The notes under the pieces: model-generated | What the model saw: the letters and a program-made list of their open reading frames with translations, nothing else | Database searches by the model: none | What the model was told of the DNA's origin: nothing | NCBI RefSeq assembly: GCF_000702945.1 | Contig: NZ_JNLE01000003.1 | Span: 1,349,501 to 1,413,500, forward strand | From: Clostridium sp. KNHs205 | GTDB taxonomy: Bacteria > Bacillota > Clostridia > Lachnospirales > Lachnospiraceae | DNA length: 64,000 bases | Reading direction: 5' to 3' | Made by a program: the position numbers and the translations under genes | Shown here: piece after piece, positions 1 to 8,499 of the stretch | Layout of the letters: each line of letters starts with the position of its first letter | How positions within the stretch are numbered: position 1 is the stretch's first letter

Positions 1-2
1 TG

Positions 3-1433
3 CAGGATATGGACAGCCAGTTTATCGGTTTAACTGTGGGGGAAGACATTGCTTTTGCTATGGAAAATGATTGCATCCCTCAGGCAGCTATGAAAGAAAC
101 TGTTAAAAAATATGCAGATATGGTAGGAGTGGGCAACCTTTTATCCCATGCTCCTTCCGCTCTGTCCGGCGGTCAAAAGCAAAGGGTAGCCATTGCCGGT
201 ATCATGACCAACGATGCGGATATCCTCTTGTTTGATGAACCCCTTGCCAATCTGGATCCGGCTACAGGTAAATATGCCATAGAATTAATTGATGAAATCC
301 ATCAAAGCACAAAAAAAACTATAGTCCTGATCGAACATCGACTGGAAGACGTCCTTCACCGGCCGGTAGATCGTATCATTGTAGTCGGAGACGGTAAAAT
401 ACTTTCGGATACCACGCCAGATGAACTTTTATGTCAGTCAGTTTTAAAGGAAAACGGAATAAGAGAGCCTCTCTATCTTACTGCTGTAAAATATTCTGGA
501 GGCAGTATCCAGCCAGCAGACCATCCTTCTGATATACATAACATGTCTCTCGTAAAACAACGGGAAAAAATCAATGGCTGGTATCAAAGCATTCCAGAGC
601 CGGCTCCTGTGGTGGATACACAAGAACTTCTTACTATTCAAAATCTTACCTATGCATATGAGAAGAAAAAAAACGTACTTACCAATGTGTCATTTTCTAT
701 CCATAAGGGGGAGATGGTAAGTATCGTTGGAAGGAATGGAGCCGGAAAAAGCACCCTATCAAAGCTTATCTGCGGATTTCTTCGTCCTGATTCAGGAACC
801 ATCTCGTATAAAGGAAGTAATATGGCAGAACAGTCAATTGCCAAACGTGCTGAAACCATCGGGCTGGTGATGCAGAATCCAAATCAGATGATTTCCAAAC
901 CGATGATATATGATGAGGTGGCGCTGGGGCTGCGCACCCGGGGATACCCAGAAGAGGCAATAAAAGAAAAGGTAGAGAACGTACTAAATATCTGCGGTCT
1001 TTACCCATTTAGAAATTGGCCGGTATCTGCTCTTAGTTTCGGTCAGAAAAAGCGGGTAACAATTGCTTCTATTTTGGTATTAGAACCGGAAATCCTGATA
1101 CTAGATGAGCCTACCGCAGGTCAGGACTATAGACATTATACAGAAATTATGAAATTTTTAGAAAAGCTTCATCAGGATATTGGAATTACCATTCTGATGA
1201 TTACCCATGACATGCACCTGATGCTGGAATATGCTGACCGAACCATAGTAATATCCGATGGAATTCTTGTTGCAGATGACCGTCCTGCTAAGATTCTGAC
1301 CATGCCAGGAATAGCGGAGAAGGCTAATCTAAAGGTGACTTCACTTTATTATCTGGCAGAAGCCTGTGAAATTGCAGATGCAACGGGATTTGTTGAAAGC
1401 TTTATCCGGTATGACAGGGAGGTGAATCACTAA
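3..1433 (+). CDS. ECF transporter fused double ATPase, YkoD-like (5' end outside window)
   Basis: Two ABC ATPase domains in one chain energise uptake of a vitamin-like substrate by an energy-coupling-factor transporter at the membrane. The window opens inside the first domain, at its Q-loop (QDMDSQF); its Walker A lies upstream, so the ATG at 9 is internal. Seen in the first domain: LSGGQKQR signature and LLFDEPLANLD Walker B. A linker of the DUF3744 kind follows (about residues 160-205 of the visible part). The second domain has GRNGAGKST, LSFGQKKR, LILDEPTAGQD and an H-loop ITHDMH. The EcfT gene follows 2 nt after the stop, so they are co-transcribed. The substrate-binding EcfS should lie upstream; substrate cannot be told here, though HMP/thiamine is usual for YkoD relatives. 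Confidence 0.9.
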   Translation, partial: QDMDSQFIGLTVGEDIAFAMENDCIPQAAMKETVKKYADMVGVGNLLSHAPSALSGGQKQRVAIAGIMTNDADILLFDEPLANLDPATGKYAIELIDEIHQSTKKTIVLIEHRLEDVLHRPVDRIIVVGDGKILSDTTPDELLCQSVLKENGIREPLYLTAVKYSGGSIQPADHPSDIHNMSLVKQREKINGWYQSIPEPAPVVDTQELLTIQNLTYAYEKKKNVLTNVSFSIHKGEMVSIVGRNGAGKSTLSKLICGFLRPDSGTISYKGSNMAEQSIAKRAETIGLVMQNPNQMISKPMIYDEVALGLRTRGYPEEAIKEKVENVLNICGLYPFRNWPVSALSFGQKKRVTIASILVLEPEILILDEPTAGQDYRHYTEIMKFLEKLHQDIGITILMITHDMHLMLEYADRTIVISDGILVADDRPAKILTMPGIAEKANLKVTSLYYLAEACEIADATGFVESFIRYDREVNH

Positions 1434-1435
1434 AT

Positions 1436-2263
1436 ATGGGAAAATTACTTACCTTTTCCGAGAAAGACACGTGGATACACCGCTTGTGTGGTGTATCCAA
1501 GATGGTTTTCTTTATCCTTTGGTCGGTAGTAGGAATGGTTACCTATGATACAAGAATCCTGCTGTTTATGTTTGTCAGCAGTTTAGTCTTGTTCGCTCTG
1601 TCAAAAACGGAATACCATCAGGTTTCAACAGTTCTGAAAGTCATCTTTTTCTTCCTGCTAATCAACGTTATAGCAATATTCATCTTTGCTCCCTACCAGG
1701 GCAGTAAAATCTATGGAACCAGAACAGAGCTGATACATTTAGCAGGTTACTATGCCTTAACCAAAGAACAGCTCTTCTACGAAATAAATATCATACTAAA
1801 GTACTTTACGGTAATTCCGGTAGCGCTTATGTTTATTGTAACCACCAATCCAAGTGAATTTGCTGCATCTCTGAATAAACTTGGGATAAAGTATACCATT
1901 GGTTATTCCATTGCCATAGCCCTCCGGTATATCCCGGATGTCCAAAAAAACTTTCAGGAAATCAAAACCGCCCAGGAGGCAAGGGGGATAGACATGTCAA
2001 AGAATGTAAAGCTTATGGTTCGTATCAAAAATATGGCAGCCATTATTTTCCCCCTTATCTTTTCCAGCCTGGAACGAATTGATACGATCAGCAATGCCAT
2101 GGAGCTGCGTGGCTTTGGAAAACATAAAAAGAGAACCTGGTACTCTGAAAGACCTTTTAAAACAGCCGATTATATCACCATAGGAGCAGTTATCCTCTTT
2201 AGTATCCTTGCCTTGGTAATCACTTTCCAGGATGGTTCCAGGTTTTACAATCCCTTTATTTAA
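1436..2263 (+). CDS. ECF transporter transmembrane protein EcfT
   Basis: Integral membrane coupling subunit that links the ATPases to the substrate-binding S component. The 275-residue chain has several hydrophobic helices (about residues 25-42, 45-60, 67-88, 120-140 and near the C-terminus) and a long cytoplasmic region with the two Ala/Arg-Gly coupling motifs of the family, seen as QEARGID and MELRGFG. It starts 2 nt after the fused ATPase stop, with GGGAGGTG as ribosome site inside the end of the upstream gene. It is the last gene of this operon. Confidence 0.88.
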   Translation: MGKLLTFSEKDTWIHRLCGVSKMVFFILWSVVGMVTYDTRILLFMFVSSLVLFALSKTEYHQVSTVLKVIFFFLLINVIAIFIFAPYQGSKIYGTRTELIHLAGYYALTKEQLFYEINIILKYFTVIPVALMFIVTTNPSEFAASLNKLGIKYTIGYSIAIALRYIPDVQKNFQEIKTAQEARGIDMSKNVKLMVRIKNMAAIIFPLIFSSLERIDTISNAMELRGFGKHKKRTWYSERPFKTADYITIGAVILFSILALVITFQDGSRFYNPFI

Positions 2264-2552
2264 ATATTTAACTTATTTGTCCTGTACTAATTGCCCAGTA
2301 AAAACTTAAGTATAAGCCGATAGTTATAAAATAATATCAAAGGTAAAAGGGGCTGTTGCAATAGGAATACAAAGAGGTGAGAAACCTCATGGCTTTCCTG
2401 TAATATGTTTTCACCCAGTGTACGTAGGAGGCCAAGAGACTTCATAACGAGGCAAGTTCAAAGATGTAAAAGTTCTTCGCATTTCTTTCCCTATTTAAAT
2501 AGTAATCTAATATTAAGCTAATTATCAAAGCCCCAGTTTAAAAACGATTTCA
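2264..2552. other. Intergenic stretch, left part of ecfT-pstS gap
   Basis: No gene seen. A GGGGCTGTTGCAA-like sequence at 2349-2361 resembles insertion-sequence ends, and a loosely matching inverted copy (TGTTACAACAGCC) lies at 2861-2873, so 2349-2873 could be a small non-autonomous element. The match is only about 10 of 12 bases and no transposase is present. Confidence 0.25.
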
Positions 2553-2764
2553 GGAAATTTACACAAAATAGAAAGCTTCATGCACCTATAGAAATGTATT
2601 AGAAGTCCTTTTCTCTGTAGATTTTATGCTATCTCATCAAACAGATTGTTTGAGCGCAGCGAGTTATCTGTTTGATGAGATGTCCAGCAGAAAATCTACA
2701 GAGAATTAGGACTTCTTATACATTTCTATGAAAGCATGAAGCTTTCTATTTTGCGTAAATTTCC
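2553..2764. repeat. 212-bp long imperfect palindrome (hairpin element)
   Basis: The left arm (about 2553-2646) and right arm (about 2672-2764) are near-exact reverse complements over roughly 93 bases, including AAAATAGAAAGCTTCATGC, ATAGAAATGTAT, AGAAGTCC, CTCTGTAGATTTT and CATCAAACAGAT with their inverted partners. The loop holds GAGCGCAGCGAG. There is no ORF and no T-run. It would form a very large RNA hairpin or cruciform between the transporter operon and pstS. It is probably a dispersed palindromic repeat or MITE; copy number elsewhere is unknown. Confidence 0.85.
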
Positions 2765-2968
2765 GTCCTACCTATATAACCTAACTTTAAACCACTTTAC
2801 CAACTTTTTTCATTCATAAATCCAACCCTTGCAGCAGGCATCTTAATACTTTACAAAAGCTGTTACAACAGCCTGTAAAAATGAAAATTCAAGGATTTAT
2901 TTTAAGTTTTTCGGTAAAAATAGTATTACATAACGCCTAAAACACGATGTTTTCAAGGATTATACGAC

Positions 2969-3022
2969 TTTACAAAAACTTTACATTACAAAAATACACC
3001 GATTACAAAGGAATAGTAGAAT
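2969..3022 (+). promoter_or_regulatory. Predicted pstS promoter with phased Pho boxes
   Basis: TTACA cores occur at 2970, 2981 and 3003, i.e. on an 11-bp helical phase with one position (2992) not matching. A -10-like TAGAAT lies at 3017-3022, giving a start near 3029. The repeats then cover about -60 to -22, where PhoP binds in Bacillus pho promoters (TTAACA-type repeats, 11-bp period). No good -35 is seen, as expected for an activated promoter. The matching regulator pair is encoded at the end of this operon. Confidence 0.6.
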
Positions 3023-3088
3023 ACAACCTGTAAGTGAAACAAATATGAAATAACTCAGGGGGATCCCAAATCAAGGAGGAAGAAAAAA

Positions 3089-4015
3089 ATGAAAATCAGA
3101 AATAAAGTTCTGGCAGTTCTTTTAACCGTTGCCATGGTAGGTGTTCTTGGAGGATGCGGAAGTTCTAATAACAATACATCCGGTAACGCAGCAGAACCTA
3201 CTCAGGCAGCAACAGATACACCGGCAGCAACAGAAGCGCCTACAGATGTAGCAACAGAAACTCCGGCAGAAGGCATATCAGGAACAGTAACCATAACAGG
3301 TTCTACATCAGTTGAAAAAATCTTAAACGATATGATCGATGAGTTCACAGCTTTAAATCCTGATGTAACCATTAACTATACAGGAACAGGTTCTTCCGCT
3401 GGTATCGCTGATACTGCATCCGGAGCAAATGATATCGGTGCATCTTCCAGAAACTTAAAAGATGAAGAAAAATCAGCTGACATTAAAGAAGTAACTTTTG
3501 CTTATGACGGTATTGCAGTAGCAGTTAACCCTGCAAATCCTTTAACAGATATCAGTACAGAGGATCTTGCTAAGATTTTCTCCGGACAGGTAACTAACTG
3601 GAGCCAGATCGGCGGAAACGATGCGGACATCGTAGTTGTATCCAGAGAAGGTGCTTCCGGTACAAGAAGTGCATTTGAAGAGTTAGTGAAATTAGAAGAT
3701 GCTGGCGGACTTACTGAAAGTGCTACAGTAGTAGAAGGAAATGGTAACGTTCAGACTGCAGTTGCTGGAAATGAAAATGCAATTGGTTATGTATCCTTCT
3801 CTTATATTGATACTACCGTTAAAGCTCTTACAGTAAACGGTGTTGAGGGTACACCTGAACATTCTAAATCCGGTGAGTATGTATTATCCAGACCTTTCCT
3901 TTTCGTATACAAAGAGGCTTCAGCTTCCGCTGCTACAAAGGCATTCATTGAATTCTCTCTTAGCGAAGACGGACAGACATTTGTTGAAAAACACGGAGGA
4001 ATAAAGGTAGACTAA
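3089..4015 (+). CDS. pstS: Phosphate-binding lipoprotein PstS
   Basis: Captures orthophosphate outside the membrane and delivers it to PstCA. The 308-residue precursor has a lipoprotein signal ending in VLGGC (Cys23), then a Ser/Thr/Ala/Glu-rich linker to about residue 65, then the binding domain. Phosphate-contact segments of the family are visible: TGSTSVEK, GTGSSAGI and SREGASGTRSAF. AAGGAGG precedes the ATG. The stop overlaps the pstC start (TAATG), so they are translationally coupled. Expression is probably controlled by the Pho boxes upstream. Confidence 0.95.
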   Translation: MKIRNKVLAVLLTVAMVGVLGGCGSSNNNTSGNAAEPTQAATDTPAATEAPTDVATETPAEGISGTVTITGSTSVEKILNDMIDEFTALNPDVTINYTGTGSSAGIADTASGANDIGASSRNLKDEEKSADIKEVTFAYDGIAVAVNPANPLTDISTEDLAKIFSGQVTNWSQIGGNDADIVVVSREGASGTRSAFEELVKLEDAGGLTESATVVEGNGNVQTAVAGNENAIGYVSFSYIDTTVKALTVNGVEGTPEHSKSGEYVLSRPFLFVYKEASASAATKAFIEFSLSEDGQTFVEKHGGIKVD

Positions 4016-4935
4016 TGATGAAAAATGTAAGTAATGATAAAAAGACAGGTAAGGCAATAGAATACAGAGAAGCACTGTTTAAAACAATTTTCCTGCTAAG
4101 TGCGCTGGTCAGTGTCTTAAGTGTAATTGCAATTATCGTCTTTGTATTCGCAAAAGGTCTTAAACCCTTTTTCGGAAATGATGCTTACAGCTTTCTCGAT
4201 TTTATAACCGGTATGAAGTGGGATCCAAACAATAATGTTTTCGGAGTTTTCTACATGATAGTAGGATCCCTCCTTGCAACCCTGGGCGCTATAGTGCTCG
4301 GGGTTCCAATCGGTTTATTGACAGCTGTATTTATTGCCGAAATAGCCCCTAAAAGAATAGTAGCAATATTAAAGCCGGGAATAGAATTATTAGCCGGCAT
4401 TCCGTCCGTTATTTACGGTGCTTTCGGTCTTGGTGTTATCGTCCCCCTGATTAATAAGATATCGCCCACCGGCCAGGGCCAGTCCTTACTGGCAGTTATA
4501 TGCGTACTTACCATTATGGTACTTCCAACTATTATTTCCTTAAGCGAGAGCAGCTTAAGAGCAGTACCAAGATCTTATAAAGAAGCTTCCTATGGACTGG
4601 GTGCCTCTAAAATACAGACCATCTTCAAAGCTATTGTACCGGCAGCACGGTCCGGTATCCTTACTGCTACCGTACTTGGTATCGGCAGAGCAATCGGTGA
4701 AACCATGGCGGTTATGATGATTGCAGGTAATAATATCGGTGGGCTTCCTACCAGTATTTTTTCGAAGATCAGACCTTTAACCACCAACATTGCCATGGAA
4801 ATGGGCTATGCCTCCGGAAGGCATCAGGATATGCTTTTTGCTACCGGTGTAATACTGTTTACCTTCATTATGGCGATTAACTTTACATTAATCCGTATAA
4901 CGAAAAAGCTTGGGAATGAAGGCCCTTTAAGATAA
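4015..4935 (+). CDS. pstC: Phosphate ABC transporter permease PstC
   Basis: One of two permease subunits of the high-affinity phosphate importer. It has 306 residues with six hydrophobic helices and the cytoplasmic coupling loop seen as AVPRSYKEASYGLGASKIQT, followed by GIGRAIGETMAVMM. The ATG at 4015 shares its A with the pstS stop; a second ATG at 4018 is equally usable. pstA follows after 18 nt. Confidence 0.95.
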   Translation: MMKNVSNDKKTGKAIEYREALFKTIFLLSALVSVLSVIAIIVFVFAKGLKPFFGNDAYSFLDFITGMKWDPNNNVFGVFYMIVGSLLATLGAIVLGVPIGLLTAVFIAEIAPKRIVAILKPGIELLAGIPSVIYGAFGLGVIVPLINKISPTGQGQSLLAVICVLTIMVLPTIISLSESSLRAVPRSYKEASYGLGASKIQTIFKAIVPAARSGILTATVLGIGRAIGETMAVMMIAGNNIGGLPTSIFSKIRPLTTNIAMEMGYASGRHQDMLFATGVILFTFIMAINFTLIRITKKLGNEGPLR

Positions 4936-4953
4936 ATCCATAGGAGCAGCAGC

Positions 4954-6111
4954 ATGAATAATAAGAATTATAAAAATAGAAAAATGCAGGACGGTATTTT
5001 AAGAGGATTAATTTATCTTGCAGCAGCCGTAACCGTAAGTATCTTATTAATAATTGTCGGATTCATAGTTTACAAAGGCGCACCCGGAATTAACTTCGAT
5101 TTCCTGACCAGAAGCTGGGATGATAAGACTACCTTTGTAAATGTTGCCTTACAGGCAGATAAAGCAGACACAGGAAAGGAGGGTTATATCCCTTCTCTCG
5201 GCATAACGGTTAAGGAAGGCGAGAAAAATCTGGTGATAGTAAATATTGATAAAAACTCACCGGTTAAAGATGCCTTAAACCTGAAGAATTCACCTTACAG
5301 TCTGAAAAAGACGGATGAGATAACCAAGATAGGGTCTGATAATACAGAGGACTTATCCTTTACCGATGCGGTACAGCTGCTAAAAGACAGTGAAGGAACA
5401 CTGCGGCTTAAAGTGGTAAGACCAGGTGGCGGTATTATACCCATGCTGGTATCTACTATATACATTATCCTTCTTTCCCTGGTAATCTCCGGACCAATTG
5501 GTATCGGTGCTGCTATTTATCTGAATGAATATGCAAAACCCGGAAGGATTCTAAACAGCATACGTTTTGCCATTCAGAATCTGGCAGGTATCCCCTCTAT
5601 TATATACGGTCTTTTTGGTATGCTTTTATTCGTACAGGTATTAAAAATGCAATATTCCATTCTTGCAGGTTCCCTGACCTTAAGTATATTATTGCTTCCT
5701 ACTATAATCTCAACTACGGAAGAAGCCTTAAAAGAAATTCCCAGATCCTACCGGGAAGGCTCTTACGGACTTGGAGCTACCAAGCTTCAGACCATTGCCA
5801 GAATCATTTTACCTGGTGCTTTGCCTGGTATTCTGGTTGCCGTAATATTAAGTATCGGTAGAATTGTAGGAGAATCCGCAGCTCTTATCTTTACGGCAGG
5901 AACGATCGCACAGATACCGGAAGGGCTGGTAGGCGGAAAAGCCTCTGCAGCTACCCTGACAACCAAAATGTACTGGTTGATCAAAGAATCCGGTGATTTG
6001 TCTGCAGCAAGTTCCATCGCAGTAATATTATTGATCCTGATAGTTCTTTTAAATGTCGCATCAAAGATGATTACGAAGGTATTCCTTAAAAAGACGGGGA
6101 GCAGCAGATAA
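4954..6111 (+). CDS. pstA: Phosphate permease PstA with inserted PDZ-like domain
   Basis: Second permease of the phosphate importer. At 385 residues it is about 90 longer than usual PstA (near 280-300). TM1 is at about residues 17-40. Residues 79-158 form an insert in the first outside loop that reads like a PDZ domain: SLGITV, then VNIDKNSPVKDALNL, DEITKIG and a C-terminal LRLKVVRPGG strand. The remaining helices carry the coupling loop IPRSYREGSYGLGATKLQT and SIGRIVGESAALIF. The PDZ call is by eye; the insertion itself is clear from spacing. The gene lies between pstC and pstB. Confidence 0.93.
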   Translation: MNNKNYKNRKMQDGILRGLIYLAAAVTVSILLIIVGFIVYKGAPGINFDFLTRSWDDKTTFVNVALQADKADTGKEGYIPSLGITVKEGEKNLVIVNIDKNSPVKDALNLKNSPYSLKKTDEITKIGSDNTEDLSFTDAVQLLKDSEGTLRLKVVRPGGGIIPMLVSTIYIILLSLVISGPIGIGAAIYLNEYAKPGRILNSIRFAIQNLAGIPSIIYGLFGMLLFVQVLKMQYSILAGSLTLSILLLPTIISTTEEALKEIPRSYREGSYGLGATKLQTIARIILPGALPGILVAVILSIGRIVGESAALIFTAGTIAQIPEGLVGGKASAATLTTKMYWLIKESGDLSAASSIAVILLILIVLLNVASKMITKVFLKKTGSSR

Positions 6112-6144
6112 CTGATTAATGTAATGAAAACAGGAGGATATGCA

Positions 6145-6903
6145 TTGAACGATAAAGTGAAATTTACAGTAAGGGATCTGGATTTATTTTATGGTAATTT
6201 TCAGGCTCTAAAGAAAATAAATATGGATATAGAAAAAGGAAAGATTACTGCTTTTATAGGACCTTCAGGCTGCGGTAAATCTACCTTTTTAAAAACCCTT
6301 AACCGCATGAATGATCTGGTGGAGGGGGTAAAGATTACAGGGGAAATCACACTTGACGGTGTGGATATCTATAAAGATTTCGATGCCATTATGTTAAGAT
6401 CAAGGGTTGGTATGGTATTTCAGCAGCCAAATCCCTTTCCAATGAGTATTTATGATAATGTAGCATATGGTCCCAGAATACACGGAGTTAAGAAGAAGAG
6501 TGTATTAGATGAAATCGTAGAAAAATCCCTGCGCCAGGCGGCAATCTGGGATGAGGTAAAGGATAAGCTCAAGAAAAGTGCCCTTGCAATCTCCGGCGGG
6601 CAGCAGCAGAGAATCTGTATCGCCAGAACACTTGCCATTGAGCCTGAGGTTATCTTGATGGATGAACCTACCTCTGCCCTTGATCCCATCTCAACCCTTA
6701 AGATTGAAGACCTGGCTTCTGAACTAAAGAACAATTACTCTATTATTATCGTAACCCACAATATGCAGCAGGCAGGACGTATATCCGATAAGACAGCTTT
6801 CTTCCTTACCGGAGAAGTAATAGAATATGGAGATACAGAACAGATTTTCAACAAACCTTCAAACAAAAAAACAGAAGATTATATAACCGGAAGATTTGGC
6901 TGA
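6145..6903 (+). CDS. pstB: Phosphate transporter ATPase PstB
   Basis: ATPase that powers PstCA. Motifs: GPSGCGKST (Walker A), QQPNPFPMS (Q-loop), ISGGQQQR (signature), [13 protein letters not shown] (Walker B), THNMQQA (H-loop). I chose TTG at 6145: AGGAGG at 6132-6137 sits 7 nt before it. The in-frame ATG at 6124 lies upstream of that ribosome site and has none of its own, and PstB normally begins close to the NDKVKF segment. This gives 252 residues, typical for the family. Confidence 0.95.
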   Translation: MNDKVKFTVRDLDLFYGNFQALKKINMDIEKGKITAFIGPSGCGKSTFLKTLNRMNDLVEGVKITGEITLDGVDIYKDFDAIMLRSRVGMVFQQPNPFPMSIYDNVAYGPRIHGVKKKSVLDEIVEKSLRQAAIWDEVKDKLKKSALAISGGQQQRICIARTLAIEPEVILMDEPTSALDPISTLKIEDLASELKNNYSIIIVTHNMQQAGRISDKTAFFLTGEVIEYGDTEQIFNKPSNKKTEDYITGRFG

Positions 6904-6917
6904 TGTCAGGAAAGCAC

Positions 6918-6935
6918 AAGGGGATTTTCCCTTTT
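6918..6935 (+). terminator. Weak hairpin between pstB and phoU
   Basis: AAGGG and CCCTT arms around a short loop followed by TTTTC. It is a weak terminator candidate that could lower phoU-phoPR transcription relative to pstSCAB. Confidence 0.35.
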
Positions 6936-7041
6936 CGTATTTATAGAAATCACAGCGAAAAAGGTTTGCAATTATTTTAGAAAATGCTATGATAAGGATA
7001 ATCAAAATGCCTGAAAAAGGCGGATAAGGAGCTGGTACTTA

Positions 7042-7689
7042 ATGAGACAGACATTTCTTGCACAATTGGAGGAACTAAACAATGATGTAATAAAAATGGG
7101 CAGTATACTGGAACAGTCTATGAATGAAATGATCGATGTGCTCCATGATAAGGACATTGAGAAAGCAAAGAAGATCATAGACAGAGACGATGAAATCGAT
7201 ATGCTGGAACAACAGATCGAAAAAGAATGCATTAACATTATTGCCAAGCAGCAGCCACTGGCGTCAGATTTGAGAAAAATCACTTCTATTATGAAGATCA
7301 TCACGGACATTGAGCGTATTGCAGATCAATGTGCGGATATTTCAGAGTATATTATCAAGCTTAACAAATATCCTCAGATGGAAGCTCCCAAGTCCTTAGG
7401 GTTTATGATTGAGGCTATGAAAAAAATGGTTATCAATACCATCGACAGCTTTGTTGAGGCAGATCTTGTGAAAGCAAAGGCTGTTATTGATGGTGATGAT
7501 GAAGTAGATAATAATTTTGAGAAAATTACAGAGGAGCTGTCTGCCACCATGCAGAGCAAGCCTGAATTGGTGCCTCAGTGTATCTGTTACCTTTTTATTA
7601 TTAAATATCTGGAACGTATGGCAGACCATGCTACGAATATTGCAGAATGGATTACTTATATTGTTACAGGTGATTTAGCAATCGGATAA
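7042..7689 (+). CDS. phoU: Phosphate signalling protein PhoU
   Basis: Cytoplasmic helical-bundle protein that links the Pst transporter to the PhoR kinase and limits phosphate uptake. The 215 residues form two similar three-helix halves, each with the acidic metal-binding pattern typical of PhoU (DRDDEIDMLE near residue 50; DGDDEVDNNFE near 150). It is well conserved in length. It sits 138 nt downstream of pstB and before phoP-phoR, the standard place. Confidence 0.95.
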   Translation: MRQTFLAQLEELNNDVIKMGSILEQSMNEMIDVLHDKDIEKAKKIIDRDDEIDMLEQQIEKECINIIAKQQPLASDLRKITSIMKIITDIERIADQCADISEYIIKLNKYPQMEAPKSLGFMIEAMKKMVINTIDSFVEADLVKAKAVIDGDDEVDNNFEKITEELSATMQSKPELVPQCICYLFIIKYLERMADHATNIAEWITYIVTGDLAIG

Positions 7690-7707
7690 GCACACAGACA
7701 GAAGCGT

Positions 7708-7733
7708 GGTTGAAGCAAAGAACGCCTTCAACC
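7708..7733 (+). other. Stem-loop in phoU-phoP spacer
   Basis: Perfect 7-bp stem GGTTGAA / TTCAACC with a 12-nt loop. GCGT just before the stem (7704-7707) is complementary to ACGC in the loop, so a pseudoknot is possible. No T-run. It is followed by a second hairpin just before the phoP ribosome site. Confidence 0.5.
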
Positions 7734-7746
7734 TCCTGATAGAAAG

Positions 7747-7771
7747 GTGTGCCAAGGCACACAGACGGGAG
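7747..7771 (+). promoter_or_regulatory. Hairpin abutting the phoP ribosome site (shared leader motif)
   Basis: A 16-nt hairpin, GTGTGCC-AA-GGCACAC, is followed by AGAC and the ribosome site GGGAG, then TTATG. The same arrangement, with compensatory base changes in the stem, precedes the GH16 gene at 13371-13395. It probably acts on translation initiation; the cognate factor is unknown. Confidence 0.55.
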
Positions 7772-7776
7772 TTATG

Positions 7777-8481
7777 ATGAAAACCATATTAGCAGTAGAT
7801 GATGAAGAACACATTCTGGAATTGCTGGCCTATAACCTGGAGAGAGATGGCTATAAGGTATTAAAGTCAGAATCCGGAGAGCATGCCCTGGAAATTCTGG
7901 CAGCAGAAAAGGTTGACATAGTGCTCTTAGACTGGATGCTGCCGGGAATGGATGGGATAGAAGTACTTAGAAGAATACGTGCTGACAAAACAAATCACAG
8001 AATACCTGTTATATTTCTTACAGCTAAAAGTGACGAAATCAGTAAGGTGGTAGGACTTGAAGTAGGCTCAGATGACTATCTTGTGAAACCTTTTGGTATT
8101 CATGAGCTCCTTGCCAGAATCAAGGCAGTGCTGCGCAGAACAGAAGGGATAGCAAAGGTAGCAGAGACCGAGGATGAGAGAGAAGAGAAGCTGGTTATCG
8201 ACAGCATGGAAATCAACCGTTCCAGAAGGACTGTAACCTTTGAAGGCAGACCTATTGAGCTTTCCTTTAAAGAATTCGAATTATTGTATCTCTTAGCTAA
8301 AAACAGAGGTATTGTATTTACAAGAGACAATCTTTTAGAAAAAGTATGGGGTTATGATTACATCGGAGAGACCAGAACGGTGGATGTTCATGTAAGTAAC
8401 CTGCGTAAAAAAATAGAAAAGGATGAAAGCCATCCTGTTTATATCAAAACAGTAAGAGGTATGGGATATAAATTTGCGTAA
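7777..8481 (+). CDS. phoP: Phosphate response regulator PhoP/PhoB-like (OmpR family)
   Basis: DNA-binding response regulator expected to bind the Pho boxes before pstS under phosphate limitation. The receiver domain (about 1-118) has acidic DDEE, phospho-acceptor Asp52 in LLDWMLPGMDG, the Thr of FLTAKS and VKPF. The C-terminal winged helix (about 135-234) ends with the recognition and wing segments TVDVHVSNLRKKIE and TVRGMGYKFA. Start: GGGAG at 7767-7771 is 5 nt before ATG 7777; ATG 7774 is only 2 nt away. It is 18 nt before the kinase gene. Confidence 0.92.
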   Translation: MKTILAVDDEEHILELLAYNLERDGYKVLKSESGEHALEILAAEKVDIVLLDWMLPGMDGIEVLRRIRADKTNHRIPVIFLTAKSDEISKVVGLEVGSDDYLVKPFGIHELLARIKAVLRRTEGIAKVAETEDEREEKLVIDSMEINRSRRTVTFEGRPIELSFKEFELLYLLAKNRGIVFTRDNLLEKVWGYDYIGETRTVDVHVSNLRKKIEKDESHPVYIKTVRGMGYKFA

Positions 8482-8499
8482 TGGAGGGTGAAGTTTAGA

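Noticed and set aside
2349..2873. Complete insertion sequence with CTGTTGCAA ends
   Set aside because: No transposase frame exists and the two ends match at only about 10 of 12 bases; kept only as a weak possibility.
6124..6144. ATG at 6124 as the pstB start
   Set aside because: The ribosome site AGGAGG lies downstream of it, 7 nt before TTG 6145.
8488..8499. GTG at 8488 as the phoR start
   Set aside because: It directly abuts the ribosome site GGAGG, leaving no spacing; ATG 8500 is the workable start.
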